The notes below the pieces were generated by a model that had not been told where the DNA came from, did no database searches, and saw only the letters and a program-made list of their open reading frames with translations. The position numbers and the translations under genes were made by a program. A stretch of 64,000 bases of DNA from Opitutus sp. (lineage in GTDB: Bacteria > Verrucomicrobiota > Verrucomicrobiia > Opitutales > Opitutaceae): NCBI GenBank assembly GCA_024998815.1, contig JACEUQ010000002.1:1502501-1566500 (forward strand), written 5' to 3'. This document shows, piece by piece, positions 8,303-15,175 of the stretch; position 1 is the first letter of the stretch, and each line of letters opens with the position of its first letter.

Positions 8303-8563
8303 TTAGAGTTTTTTGGAGTTGGGGCCGAACAGGCCGGTGGGGGTGGTGATGTCAGTGGCAGTGGGGCGAACGTAGGAAACGCGGGTGCCCTTGGGCGGAG
8401 TGGCGAGCGCGGTGGTGGCGTCGGTGATGGCGATGGCCTTGGCCTCCAGCCTCTCGGCCGGGGTCAGGGATTTATTGCCTGCGATCTCGGCCAGGTCGGC
8501 CTCGAGCTGTGCAATGGTGAACATGCGGTGGCGGGCCAGGTGGGTGTCGGTGGTGGTGCTCAT
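8303..8563 (-). CDS. Hypothetical 86-aa protein of the integrated element
   Basis: A small soluble protein of unknown family. A helical N-terminal half (FTIAQLEADLAEIAGNKSLTPAERLEAKAIAIT) is followed by a Pro/Thr-rich tail (RVSYVRPTATDITTPTGLF). It is packed between neighbours with gaps of 1 bp and 4 bp, which supports translation as part of the element operon. The predicted ATG is at 8563. No motif gives a function. Confidence 0.55.
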   Translation of the reverse strand: MSTTTDTHLARHRMFTIAQLEADLAEIAGNKSLTPAERLEAKAIAITDATTALATPPKGTRVSYVRPTATDITTPTGLFGPNSKKL

Positions 8564-8567
8564 GGTA

Positions 8568-8813
8568 TTAAGCAGCTAAACCAGCGAGGACCTGGCGGGC
8601 GGCGGCCACCGGGATGGCGACTCGGCCGCGCACGTTGCCGGGGCGGCGGAAGCGGGTCAGGCGGATGAGCCCTTGGGCCTCAATTCCGTACCACCATGAG
8701 CGGCTACGGTTAAACAGCGCGTCTCCACCCTTGGCGGGTATATTTAAAAACTCAGGACAAACGCCAACCGGCGAAGCGGCGGCGGGGGGATTAGTAAGGT
8801 ATGCGGGTTGCAT
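8568..8813 (-). CDS. Small HTH-like protein, candidate excisionase/AlpA-type regulator
   Basis: The 81-residue protein (ATG at 8813; a TTG at 8825 is also possible) has the size of excisionases and AlpA-like regulators. The segment SRSWWYGIEAQGLIRLTRF followed by RPGNVRGRVAIPVAAARQVL resembles the helix-turn-helix, wing and basic patch by which these proteins read DNA. Its place between the integrase side and the replication genes suits a directionality factor. Similarity is by pattern only, so the call is tentative. Confidence 0.5.
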   Translation of the reverse strand: MQPAYLTNPPAAASPVGVCPEFLNIPAKGGDALFNRSRSWWYGIEAQGLIRLTRFRRPGNVRGRVAIPVAAARQVLAGLAA

Positions 8814-8882
8814 AAAACAACCCAACCGCGCACCTGCTAAAATGTCTTTCCGCTTAAAGTGAGGGCATTGAATGCCCGACGC

Positions 8883-9476
8883 CTATTTTAAGGCTCCAGC
8901 GTTTTTCCACGCCATTTTCCGTCGTGCCAGTGCGTTTGCCGATTTGCAGCCATGCGGCTTAGGGCCAATTTTGCGCTCCCCGCACAAGCGATCAAACTGC
9001 ACCCAAACCTTCTCCCTGCCTTTCATGCGCTGCGCTTCTCGGTATGCCGCCACCTCAGCCGCCATTCGGATGGTGGGCGCCTCGGCTTTTTGCCGACGCT
9101 TCCCTGCGGCTCGATTAAATGCTGCGGCGATGTGCGGGCCGTTCACGATCTGGGTGTGGCGGTGTTCCACGCCCATCGTTGAATAAACCACTTCTGCGGC
9201 GCCGGGATGGTCCCGGAGGTAGGCGCGGACCTTGCGCGATTCCTGGAGCAGCATGACGGCGTGATGGCCCGGCTCGTTTATATCCAGCGCGAGCGCCTGC
9301 GGCTTGAATGTCCGGCGCCTACCGTCCCATAGGCCGAGCTTTTTTAAGAGGTCGGAGCTTAGGACCTCGGAGGTGGAGAGGTTGCCGAGTACCATCTCGA
9401 GGTACGGCGCGCTGGTCTGCGGCTTGTCGGGCGTCTGGTAGATGTGCCCGGCGGGCTTGCGATCTTTGCGGGGCAT
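8883..9476 (-). CDS. Hypothetical 197-aa basic protein next to the integrase
   Basis: The protein is unrecognised. It is rich in Lys, Arg and Ala, begins MPRKDRKPAGHIYQ and ends with a basic stretch (KSANALARRKMAWKNAG). A conserved-looking central part reads GVEHRHTQIVNGPHIAAAF. No zinc finger or P-loop is evident; a nucleic-acid-binding role would fit the charge but is unproven. The ATG at 9476 lies 4 bp after the integrase stop, indicating co-transcription with int. Confidence 0.6.
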   Translation of the reverse strand: MPRKDRKPAGHIYQTPDKPQTSAPYLEMVLGNLSTSEVLSSDLLKKLGLWDGRRRTFKPQALALDINEPGHHAVMLLQESRKVRAYLRDHPGAAEVVYSTMGVEHRHTQIVNGPHIAAAFNRAAGKRRQKAEAPTIRMAAEVAAYREAQRMKGREKVWVQFDRLCGERKIGPKPHGCKSANALARRKMAWKNAGALK

Positions 9477-9480
9477 GGGG

Positions 9481-10629
9481 TTATTTTGTGATGTCTGGCA
9501 GCGATTCTACGGCAGCGCGCCGAGCGTCGTCGTCGGTGTGGGTATAGTTGGCGCTCATGGCGGCGGAGTCGTGACCGATAAGGTCCATGGCAACCGACTC
9601 GCTCACGCCTGCTTTTTTCAGCAGCGAGGTGGCGGAGTGGCGCAACGAGTGGAAACTGATCTCGGTTTTGGCGCGGGCACCTTTGCGGCCGACGCCGGTG
9701 GATTGCTTGTTGGCGTCCCTGGCAGTGACCAGACCAGCGACGGCCAGCAGGTCGTGGAATTGCTGAGACAGGGCCGCGCTCCCGTTGGCCTTGATGGCGT
9801 AGGGATGCAGGCCGGGAAAGATGGGCGACTTGGGATCGTCGGTAGATGGTAGTGCCTCCAGGTAGGCGAGCAGCGGGGTGGCAATCGGGATGTGTTGCCG
9901 CCTCCCCGTCTTCGAGGTGGCGAAGCTGATCTGTTTACTCACCAGGTCCACGCTCGCCCATGTAAGGCCAGCCAAGTCTTTTAACCGCTGGCCGGAATAA
10001 AGGCCGGCGAGGATCATCCCTTTCCATTGGTTATCCGCTGCGGCCAGCGCGCGCTTGATCTCCGGGATCGTCAGGGGGCGGCGAGTGGATTCCTCGGTGG
10101 CCAAAATCTTGATCTTCGCGGCGGGGTTGCCGTCTGGCAGCAGACCTTCGCACCAGGCCGCCTGGAAGAATACGCGCAGCACCTTCAACTTGTTGTTGGC
10201 CGTCCTGGGGGTGGCAGCAGAGGCACCGGCGTCCCTCCACGCTGCGACGGTGGCCGGGGTGACGTAGGCAATGGACTGATCTTTCTTGGCCTCCAGATGG
10301 CCGAGGAATGAGCCTAGCGCTCCCCGGTAGGCCGCATGAGTGACCGCGCGAGTCTCCACCTTTTTACGTGCCAGCCATTGGTCGGCGTAGGATTGGACGG
10401 TGGCCGACGATAGTGGGGTGCCGTGGATTTGCTCATGCAGCGATGACAAGACCCGGCGAGTCTGGGCCTCAGTGGCGCGACTACTGGCCACGCCTTCCCA
10501 TGCGGTGACGATCTTCAGCGCGGACTTGCGGTCGGTGCACTTGGTGGACCGCTGGCAGCGCCGACCATTGGCGTCGGTGTAACAGCCGATGAAAAACTTG
10601 GTGCCGGGAAGTCTGCGGAGCGATGCCAT
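9481..10629 (-). CDS. int: Tyrosine recombinase/integrase of the tRNA-Leu element
   Basis: The 382-residue phage-type integrase has an N-terminal arm-binding part (MASLRRLPGTKFFIGCYTDANGRRCQ), a SAM-like core-binding region (about 75-165) and a C-terminal catalytic domain. The catalytic residues can be read: Arg in LYSGQRLKDLAGL, Lys in FATSKTGRRQHI, His-x-x-Arg in HSLRHSATSLL, and His and Tyr in LIGHDSAAMSANYTH. An in-frame ATG at 10665 exists, but I chose 10629. The paired ACTTACAAC sites (10631-10659) sit directly upstream of it and would overlap its promoter or leader, suggesting autoregulation. It would integrate the element at the tRNA-Leu 3' end. Confidence 0.93.
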   Translation of the reverse strand: MASLRRLPGTKFFIGCYTDANGRRCQRSTKCTDRKSALKIVTAWEGVASSRATEAQTRRVLSSLHEQIHGTPLSSATVQSYADQWLARKKVETRAVTHAAYRGALGSFLGHLEAKKDQSIAYVTPATVAAWRDAGASAATPRTANNKLKVLRVFFQAAWCEGLLPDGNPAAKIKILATEESTRRPLTIPEIKRALAAADNQWKGMILAGLYSGQRLKDLAGLTWASVDLVSKQISFATSKTGRRQHIPIATPLLAYLEALPSTDDPKSPIFPGLHPYAIKANGSAALSQQFHDLLAVAGLVTARDANKQSTGVGRKGARAKTEISFHSLRHSATSLLKKAGVSESVAMDLIGHDSAAMSANYTHTDDDARRAAVESLPDITK

Positions 10630-10630
10630 G

Positions 10631-10659
10631 GACCAAAACCTTACAACCGGACTTACAAC
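10631..10659 (+). promoter_or_regulatory. Right arm-type integrase sites overlapping the int leader
   Basis: GACCAAAAC (10631-10639) is followed by CTTACAAC (10640-10647) and ACTTACAAC (10651-10659), again with a 12-bp period. The order and orientation match 4606-4641 at the other end of the element. Because it abuts the int ATG at 10629, integrase binding here could repress int. Confidence 0.6.
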
Positions 10660-10734
10660 ATTCAAGGATGTTTTAGGTTGTCCATACTTTGCTTTTACCT
10701 AGGCAACAGCGATTTATAAAGGAACGGAAACAAG

Positions 10735-10775
10735 GTAACGGTTCGAGTCCGTTCCCGGGCACCATTTTTGTAAGT
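10735..10775 (+). other. attR: 41-bp attachment repeat (tRNA-Leu 3' end copy)
   Basis: An exact copy of 4531-4571. Only the T arm, acceptor 3' strand and CCA of a tRNA-Leu are present; the upstream bases (AACGGAAACAAG) cannot form a tRNA. This is the distal end of the element, not a second tRNA gene. Confidence 0.95.
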
Positions 10776-10821
10776 ACGTGAAGACCTTAGTGGTTTCACC
10801 CCTAACGCAAGAGCCTAGGTA

Positions 10822-10998
10822 GTAATCCAATTCGCGTTCAAGATGCGCTTAATTAACCTGGTTCCTGGAGGAAAAAACACCTTTGGATACACACCCTGAG
10901 CTCACGCTCAAGGCCACGAGGAATGTGTTCGCGAAGCGTGTGGCTTTGAGCGTGAGCTCAAGGATGCCGTAAACCTCAACTTGAACGCTAATGAGTAT
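10822..10998. repeat. MITE-like palindromic repeat, copy 1
   Basis: About 177 bp. The ends are related inverted repeats (ATTCGCGTTCAAGATG at the left, CAACTTGAACGCTAATGAG at the right). The core holds a large palindrome made of GAGCTCACGCTCAAGGCCAC and its complement. No ORF lies inside. Related copies are at 11820, 14917 and 49176, a half copy at 42951, and tandem derivatives at 53766. Confidence 0.8.
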
Positions 10999-11203
10999 TA
11001 AGCGCCGGTCGAAACGCCTGTTGCGTTTACTCCCGCAGCCCCTTTACGCCGCATGCCTCATCGCGACGATGCCCGATCGAAAACAAAAGATCATCCTATG
11101 CCTAGCCCGCGCTGAGGCAGTTAAAAGAATCCCCCGGCTTGGCTGTGGTTTCAGCTGGGGGCTTCTGGCAAGGGCTGTTTCTGGAGATGCCTTCAGGTAT
11201 AAA

Positions 11204-11689
11204 TCAAAACGGCAGCGCCTCTTCTTCATCCGAAGGATGCGAGGCGGGCTCAACAAAAGCCTCGGCCGAGGAACCCGCTTTCGAGGCAGGTGCGCCGCCA
11301 CCGAGCGTGCCCTTATTTTGATGCCAGAGTGTGCGGGCGGCATTGCGCAGGGTGATTTCCTGGGGACGCGCGGGATACGGGTTGCCACTGCTGTCGAGGC
11401 GCGGGGCTTGCTCTTGGGCATACCACGACAGCGAGCGCTCACCCAGTTGCGAAAGAGGCACGCCGTTGTTTTTGCCAAAATGCACCTGAACGTCACCGGG
11501 ATTGGCGATGATTTCGCTCGGCTGCGGAACCACTTCGGCATCACCGGAACTCGGGCGGGATGCGCTGCTGGTGGAGGTGGTCGCACGCGCCGGTGTGCTG
11601 CGCGCGGGAGCCGCTTTGTTGCCGTCAGCGAGGAGCTGGCGGATGGCAACCAATTCTTGGTGGATAGCTTTGAGCAGATCGTCGTTCAT
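11204..11689 (-). CDS. Hypothetical protein with ExoX-C-like motif
   Basis: The 161-residue protein has three parts. A short helical N-terminus (MNDDLLKAIHQELVAIRQLL) is followed by a Ser/Thr/Ala/Pro-rich linker (about 25-55). A conserved-looking block around 65-130 contains VHFGKNNGVPLSQL, SLSWYAQEQ and LRNAARTLWHQ. The FGKNNG...L...SLSWY pattern resembles the small C-terminal domain found in exonuclease X and related DNA-processing proteins. The end is acidic and finishes ALPF, like some SSB-type tails. It stands alone between two MITE-like repeats. The nucleic-acid link is inference. Confidence 0.7.
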   Translation of the reverse strand: MNDDLLKAIHQELVAIRQLLADGNKAAPARSTPARATTSTSSASRPSSGDAEVVPQPSEIIANPGDVQVHFGKNNGVPLSQLGERSLSWYAQEQAPRLDSSGNPYPARPQEITLRNAARTLWHQNKGTLGGGAPASKAGSSAEAFVEPASHPSDEEEALPF

Positions 11690-11819
11690 AAGTGGATTGG
11701 CGAATCAGAGCGCTCGGACTTAACGAGGCAAGGGGCAACCCATGAAATTAAAGTACGCTCCAGCAACTCGCGAGCAGTTAACCACCCAACTTCTTAAACG
11801 GCGTCATTATCGCCAACTC

Positions 11820-12017
11820 ATACCCATTCGCGTTCAAGATGAGCCTCATTAAGAGGGTTCAGGGGGAGCGGGTACCTTTGGGTAAACACCCTGAGCTCAC
11901 GCTCAAGGCCACGATGAGTGTCTACACGAAGGCCACAAGGCGTGTGATCGCGAAGCGTGTGGCCTTGAGCGTGAGCTCAAGGATGCCGTAAACCTCAACT
12001 TGAACGCTAATGCGTAT
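11820..12017. repeat. MITE-like palindromic repeat, copy 2
   Basis: About 198 bp. It begins TACCCATTCGCGTTCAAG and ends CTTGAACGCTAATGCGTAT, an imperfect terminal inverted repeat. The central palindrome GAGCTCACGCTC...GAGCGTGAGCTC is interrupted by an extra GGCCACAAGGCGTG segment, so the core is longer than in copy 1. Confidence 0.8.
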
Positions 12018-12140
12018 CAGCACCACTACGGCGCCCGCTTCGCCAGCTCATTTTGGCGTTTTACGCGCCACCTCCTGCGCATTGAGCTCGATTGATAGGG
12101 CCCACTTCCCTTTGGCTGCCGCTGCGTCCCGCCTGCTCCC

Positions 12141-13970
12141 GTGCCCGAACTTCTCCACACTCTCCACTCCAGCTTCGGTTATCCGGAATTCCGGCCGCTC
12201 CAGCGTGACATCATCGAAACCTCGCTCGCCGGCCGCGACGTCTTCGCTCTGCTCCCCACCGGCGGTGGCAAATCCCTCTGCTTTCAAATCCCCGCCCTGC
12301 ACCGCACCGGGCTAACCATCGTCGTCTCCCCGCTCATCGCGCTGATGAAGGATCAGGTCGACCAGCTCCAGGCCGCCGGCGTCGCCGCCACGTTTCTCAA
12401 CTCCACGCTTTCGCCCGCTGAAGCCCGCTCGCGCCTCGCCGGCCTGCACCGCAACGAATGGAAGCTGCTCTACGTCGCCCCCGAGCGCCTCATGCTCGAT
12501 AATTGGCAGGCTAACTTAAAGGCCTGGAACGTCGCCGCCATCGCCATCGACGAGGCGCACTGCGTTTCCGAATGGGGCCACGACTTCCGCCCCGAGTACC
12601 GCCAGATCGCCAAACTGCGCGAGCTCCTGCCCGACGTGCCGCTGATGGCGCTCACCGCCACAGCCACTGAACGGGTACGCGCCGACATCATTAAACACCT
12701 CAAGCTGCGCGCTCCCGCGGTGTTCGTCGCCTCCTTTAACCGGCCCAACCTCACCTACAAGGTCACGCCCAAGGAAAAACCCGCCGATCAAATCATCGCC
12801 TGGGTAAAAAAGCGCGAGGACGAGAGCGGCATCGTTTACTGCGCCAGCCGCGCCGCCACCGAGCGCGTGGCCGAAGCCCTCGCCGCCAAAGGTTACAGCG
12901 CTCGCCCCTACCACGCCGGCCTGCCCGCCGACGAACGCGCCCGTAATCAGGAGCTGTTTCTGCGCGACGAGGTGCACATCATGTGCGCGACGATCGCCTT
13001 CGGCATGGGTATCAACAAACCCAACGTGCGCTGGGTCATCCACTACGACCTGCCCAAAAACATCGAGGGCTACTACCAAGAAACTGGCCGCGCGGGCCGC
13101 GACGGTCTGCCGGGCGATTGCCTGCTGTTGTTCTCCGCCGGCGACGCCGCCAAGCAGACCCACTTCATCGACGAGATGACCAACGAGCAGGAGGCGCAAG
13201 TTGCCCGCAATCAGCTCCGCCAAATCCTGCGCTACGCCGACGGCTCCAACTGCCGCCGCAGCGAACTGCTCGCCTACTTCGGCGAAAAGTTCCCCCTCGA
13301 TAACTGCGGTGCCTGCGACAACTGCCAAGAGCCTCGAGACACCTACGACGGCACCATTGTTGCCCAAAAATTCCTCTCCTGCGTTTACCGCATCAACGCC
13401 GCCAGCCGCTTCGGCGTGGGCATCAACCACGTAGGCGAAGTGCTCACCGGCGCCGACACCGACAAAATCCGCCGCTGGGACCACGACCGGCTCACCACCT
13501 ACGGGATTGGCAAAGACCTCTCGCGCCCCGCCTGGACCGCCATCGGCCGCGACCTGCTCCGCCTCGGCCTGCTCGCGCAAAGTCAAGGCGAATTCCCCAC
13601 CCTCCAGCTCACCGCCGAGGGCCTCGACGCGCTCAAAACCCGCCGCCCCATCACGCTCACCAAGCCCATGGAAGCGCCCAAAGTCCGCAAGGTCGTGCGC
13701 CGCCAGGGCGACATTGAGTGCGACGAGATTTTGTTCAACCGCCTGCGCGACCTGCGCAAAAAGCTGGCCGACGAGCGCAAGGTCCCCGCGTACGTTATCT
13801 TTGGCGACGCCACGCTGCGCCAGATGGCCCGCGAGTATCCGCAAGGCGACGACGCCATGGCGCACATCTTCGGCATGGGTGCGAAGAAACGCGCCGAGTT
13901 CAGCGAGCTGTTCGCCCGCGAGATCTCGACTTTCCTTCAGGATAACTCGCGACAAACTTTTAACGACTGA
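12141..13970 (+). CDS. recQ: ATP-dependent DNA helicase RecQ
   Basis: The 609 residues match the usual bacterial RecQ length. Walker A is at about 39-45 (PTGGGKSLCFQ), DEAH at 137-140 (IDEAHCVSEWGHDFRPEY), motif III is TATATERV, and motifs V/VI read AFGMGINKPNVRWVIH and QETGRAGRDG. The zinc-binding cysteines of the RQC domain follow (NCRR...NCGACDNC), then the winged helix, and a C-terminal HRDC domain (about 525-605; RLRDLRKKLADERKVPAYVIF). RecQ unwinds DNA 3' to 5' in recombination and fork repair. The start is GTG at 12141; the ORF has no closer upstream ATG that keeps the RecQ N-terminus. It stands alone, downstream of repeat DNA. Confidence 0.95.
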   Translation: MPELLHTLHSSFGYPEFRPLQRDIIETSLAGRDVFALLPTGGGKSLCFQIPALHRTGLTIVVSPLIALMKDQVDQLQAAGVAATFLNSTLSPAEARSRLAGLHRNEWKLLYVAPERLMLDNWQANLKAWNVAAIAIDEAHCVSEWGHDFRPEYRQIAKLRELLPDVPLMALTATATERVRADIIKHLKLRAPAVFVASFNRPNLTYKVTPKEKPADQIIAWVKKREDESGIVYCASRAATERVAEALAAKGYSARPYHAGLPADERARNQELFLRDEVHIMCATIAFGMGINKPNVRWVIHYDLPKNIEGYYQETGRAGRDGLPGDCLLLFSAGDAAKQTHFIDEMTNEQEAQVARNQLRQILRYADGSNCRRSELLAYFGEKFPLDNCGACDNCQEPRDTYDGTIVAQKFLSCVYRINAASRFGVGINHVGEVLTGADTDKIRRWDHDRLTTYGIGKDLSRPAWTAIGRDLLRLGLLAQSQGEFPTLQLTAEGLDALKTRRPITLTKPMEAPKVRKVVRRQGDIECDEILFNRLRDLRKKLADERKVPAYVIFGDATLRQMAREYPQGDDAMAHIFGMGAKKRAEFSELFAREISTFLQDNSRQTFND

Positions 13971-14097
13971 CCGCCCGCCAGCACGCCCCGCAAGCCAACA
14001 CGGCCCGCCGCAAATACGGGACGCCCCTGATCTGCCCCCGCCCCCATTTTCTTCGTATCCCCTCACGCCACACCCAACGCCGCTTCATTTCTACCCC

Positions 14098-14916
14098 ATG
14101 AACTCCCGCTGCCTCGCCCTGCTGATCACCGCCCTCCTCCCCCTCTCGACCCAGGCCGCCGTTGAAACATGGACCGGGCCCGACGGGCTGCCCATCCAGG
14201 CCGAGTTTATCCGCAGGAGCAGCGATTACATCACGTTTCAAAAATCCTCGGGCGCCCGCTACCTGCTGCCTTACAGTAAACTCTCCGAAGCCGATCGCGT
14301 CCGGATCGATGCACTCACCGGCCGCAACGCCCCCGCTGAGGCCCCCGGTGCCGTAGCCGCCACAGGGGCTGCTGCACCCGTGACCGCGTCAACGCCTGCG
14401 GCCGCAGTCGAACCCAAGGATGATTCCGCTGCACCAGCCGCATCAACTAAGGCAGGCAAAGTGATCGCACCGCTTATCGGCAAACTCGTTCACCTCAAAG
14501 GTTCGTCGCTGGCTCCCGTGCCACAGGCGCCACTAGCCGGCATCCGCTATGTGGCGTTTTATTATTCCGCGCACTGGTGCCCGCCCTGCCGCGCGTTCAC
14601 GCCCCAACTCGTCTCGGCGTACAAATCGATCAAGGCCGCTCACCCCGAGTTTGAGGTGATTTTTGTCAGCAGCGACCAAGACGAGGACTCGATGAAAAGC
14701 TACATGCGCGAAAGCCTCATGCCCTGGCCAGCAGTGCGTTTCGACCAAAAGGACAACGTCCGAACCCTCCAGCGGCCGGGCAATGAAAGCGGCATCCCCA
14801 ACCTCGTGTTCATGACCGCCGACGGCAAAGAACTCGCCACGACCTACACTTCCAGTGGCACCTACACCGGCCCCGGAGCCGTGCTCGCGACGATACAGAA
14901 GCATTTTAAGAAGTGA
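14098..14916 (+). CDS. SHD1-thioredoxin-like fusion protein, exported
   Basis: The 272-residue protein starts at the ATG at 14098 with a signal peptide (MNSRCLALLITALLPLSTQAA). An SHD1-like module follows at about 22-74 (TWTGPDGLPIQAEFIRRSSD...LLPYSKLSEADRVRI). Next is a low-complexity Ala/Pro linker (75-125), then a TlpA/nucleoredoxin-type thioredoxin domain with the redox motif WCPPC at 160-164 and the strand VIFVSSDQDEDSM. It probably acts in thiol-disulfide exchange outside the cytoplasm. SHD1 next to thioredoxin is a combination seen in Planctomycetes and Verrucomicrobia. The same frame is open far upstream but overlaps recQ and is not coding there. Confidence 0.85.
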   Translation: MNSRCLALLITALLPLSTQAAVETWTGPDGLPIQAEFIRRSSDYITFQKSSGARYLLPYSKLSEADRVRIDALTGRNAPAEAPGAVAATGAAAPVTASTPAAAVEPKDDSAAPAASTKAGKVIAPLIGKLVHLKGSSLAPVPQAPLAGIRYVAFYYSAHWCPPCRAFTPQLVSAYKSIKAAHPEFEVIFVSSDQDEDSMKSYMRESLMPWPAVRFDQKDNVRTLQRPGNESGIPNLVFMTADGKELATTYTSSGTYTGPGAVLATIQKHFKK

Positions 14917-15085
14917 TGCTAATTAGCGTTCAAACTGGGAGGCATCCCTGAGCTCACGCTCAAGGCCACACGCTTCGCGAACACATTCCTCGTGGCCTTG
15001 AGCGTGAGCTCAGGGTGTTTGCCAAAGGTATGCCCCCCGCGCAGGAACCGATTCAGTTAAGCTCATCTTGAACGCGAATGGGTAT
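14917..15085. repeat. MITE-like palindromic repeat, copy 3 (inverted)
   Basis: About 169 bp, in opposite orientation to copies 1 and 2. It begins TGCTAATTAGCGTTCAA immediately after the thioredoxin-protein stop and ends CTTGAACGCGAATGGGTAT. The core is CTGAGCTCACGCTCAAGGCC paired with its complement. Confidence 0.8.
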
Positions 15086-15175
15086 AACCGAGGTTACGCA
15101 AAAACGCTGCGGCAGGTTCCGGATAACCGAGCCGCTTGCAGCCCGACCGTGCTTCGGCACACTGACCTCTTTTCC

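Larger units (their letters stand above)
4531..10775. mobile_element. Integrated element in tRNA-Leu (satellite-like, about 6.2 kb)
   Basis: The element is bounded by 41-bp direct repeats that include the tRNA 3' end. All seven of its genes run on the minus strand, from the integrase at the far end towards the tRNA. Contents: tyrosine integrase, 197-aa unknown, HTH/excisionase-like protein, 86-aa unknown, 230-aa coiled-coil-like unknown, DUF3987-type ATPase, and Toprim primase. No capsid, portal, terminase, relaxase or conjugation gene is seen. An integrase plus primase/ATPase replication module in a very small unit is the pattern of phage satellites or mobilisable islands; that assignment is inference. 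Confidence 0.88.

Noticed and set aside
10735-10775. Second tRNA-Leu gene
   Set aside because: Only the 3' end of a tRNA is present; it is the attR copy of the island.
12516-14066. 516-residue minus-strand ORF opposite recQ
   Set aside because: RecQ motifs are complete on the plus strand. The minus ORF has shadow composition and no domain.
15068-15175. Extended N-terminus of Lnt from ATG 15068
   Set aside because: The ATG lies in the end of a MITE-like repeat and the extra residues have no membrane or family character.
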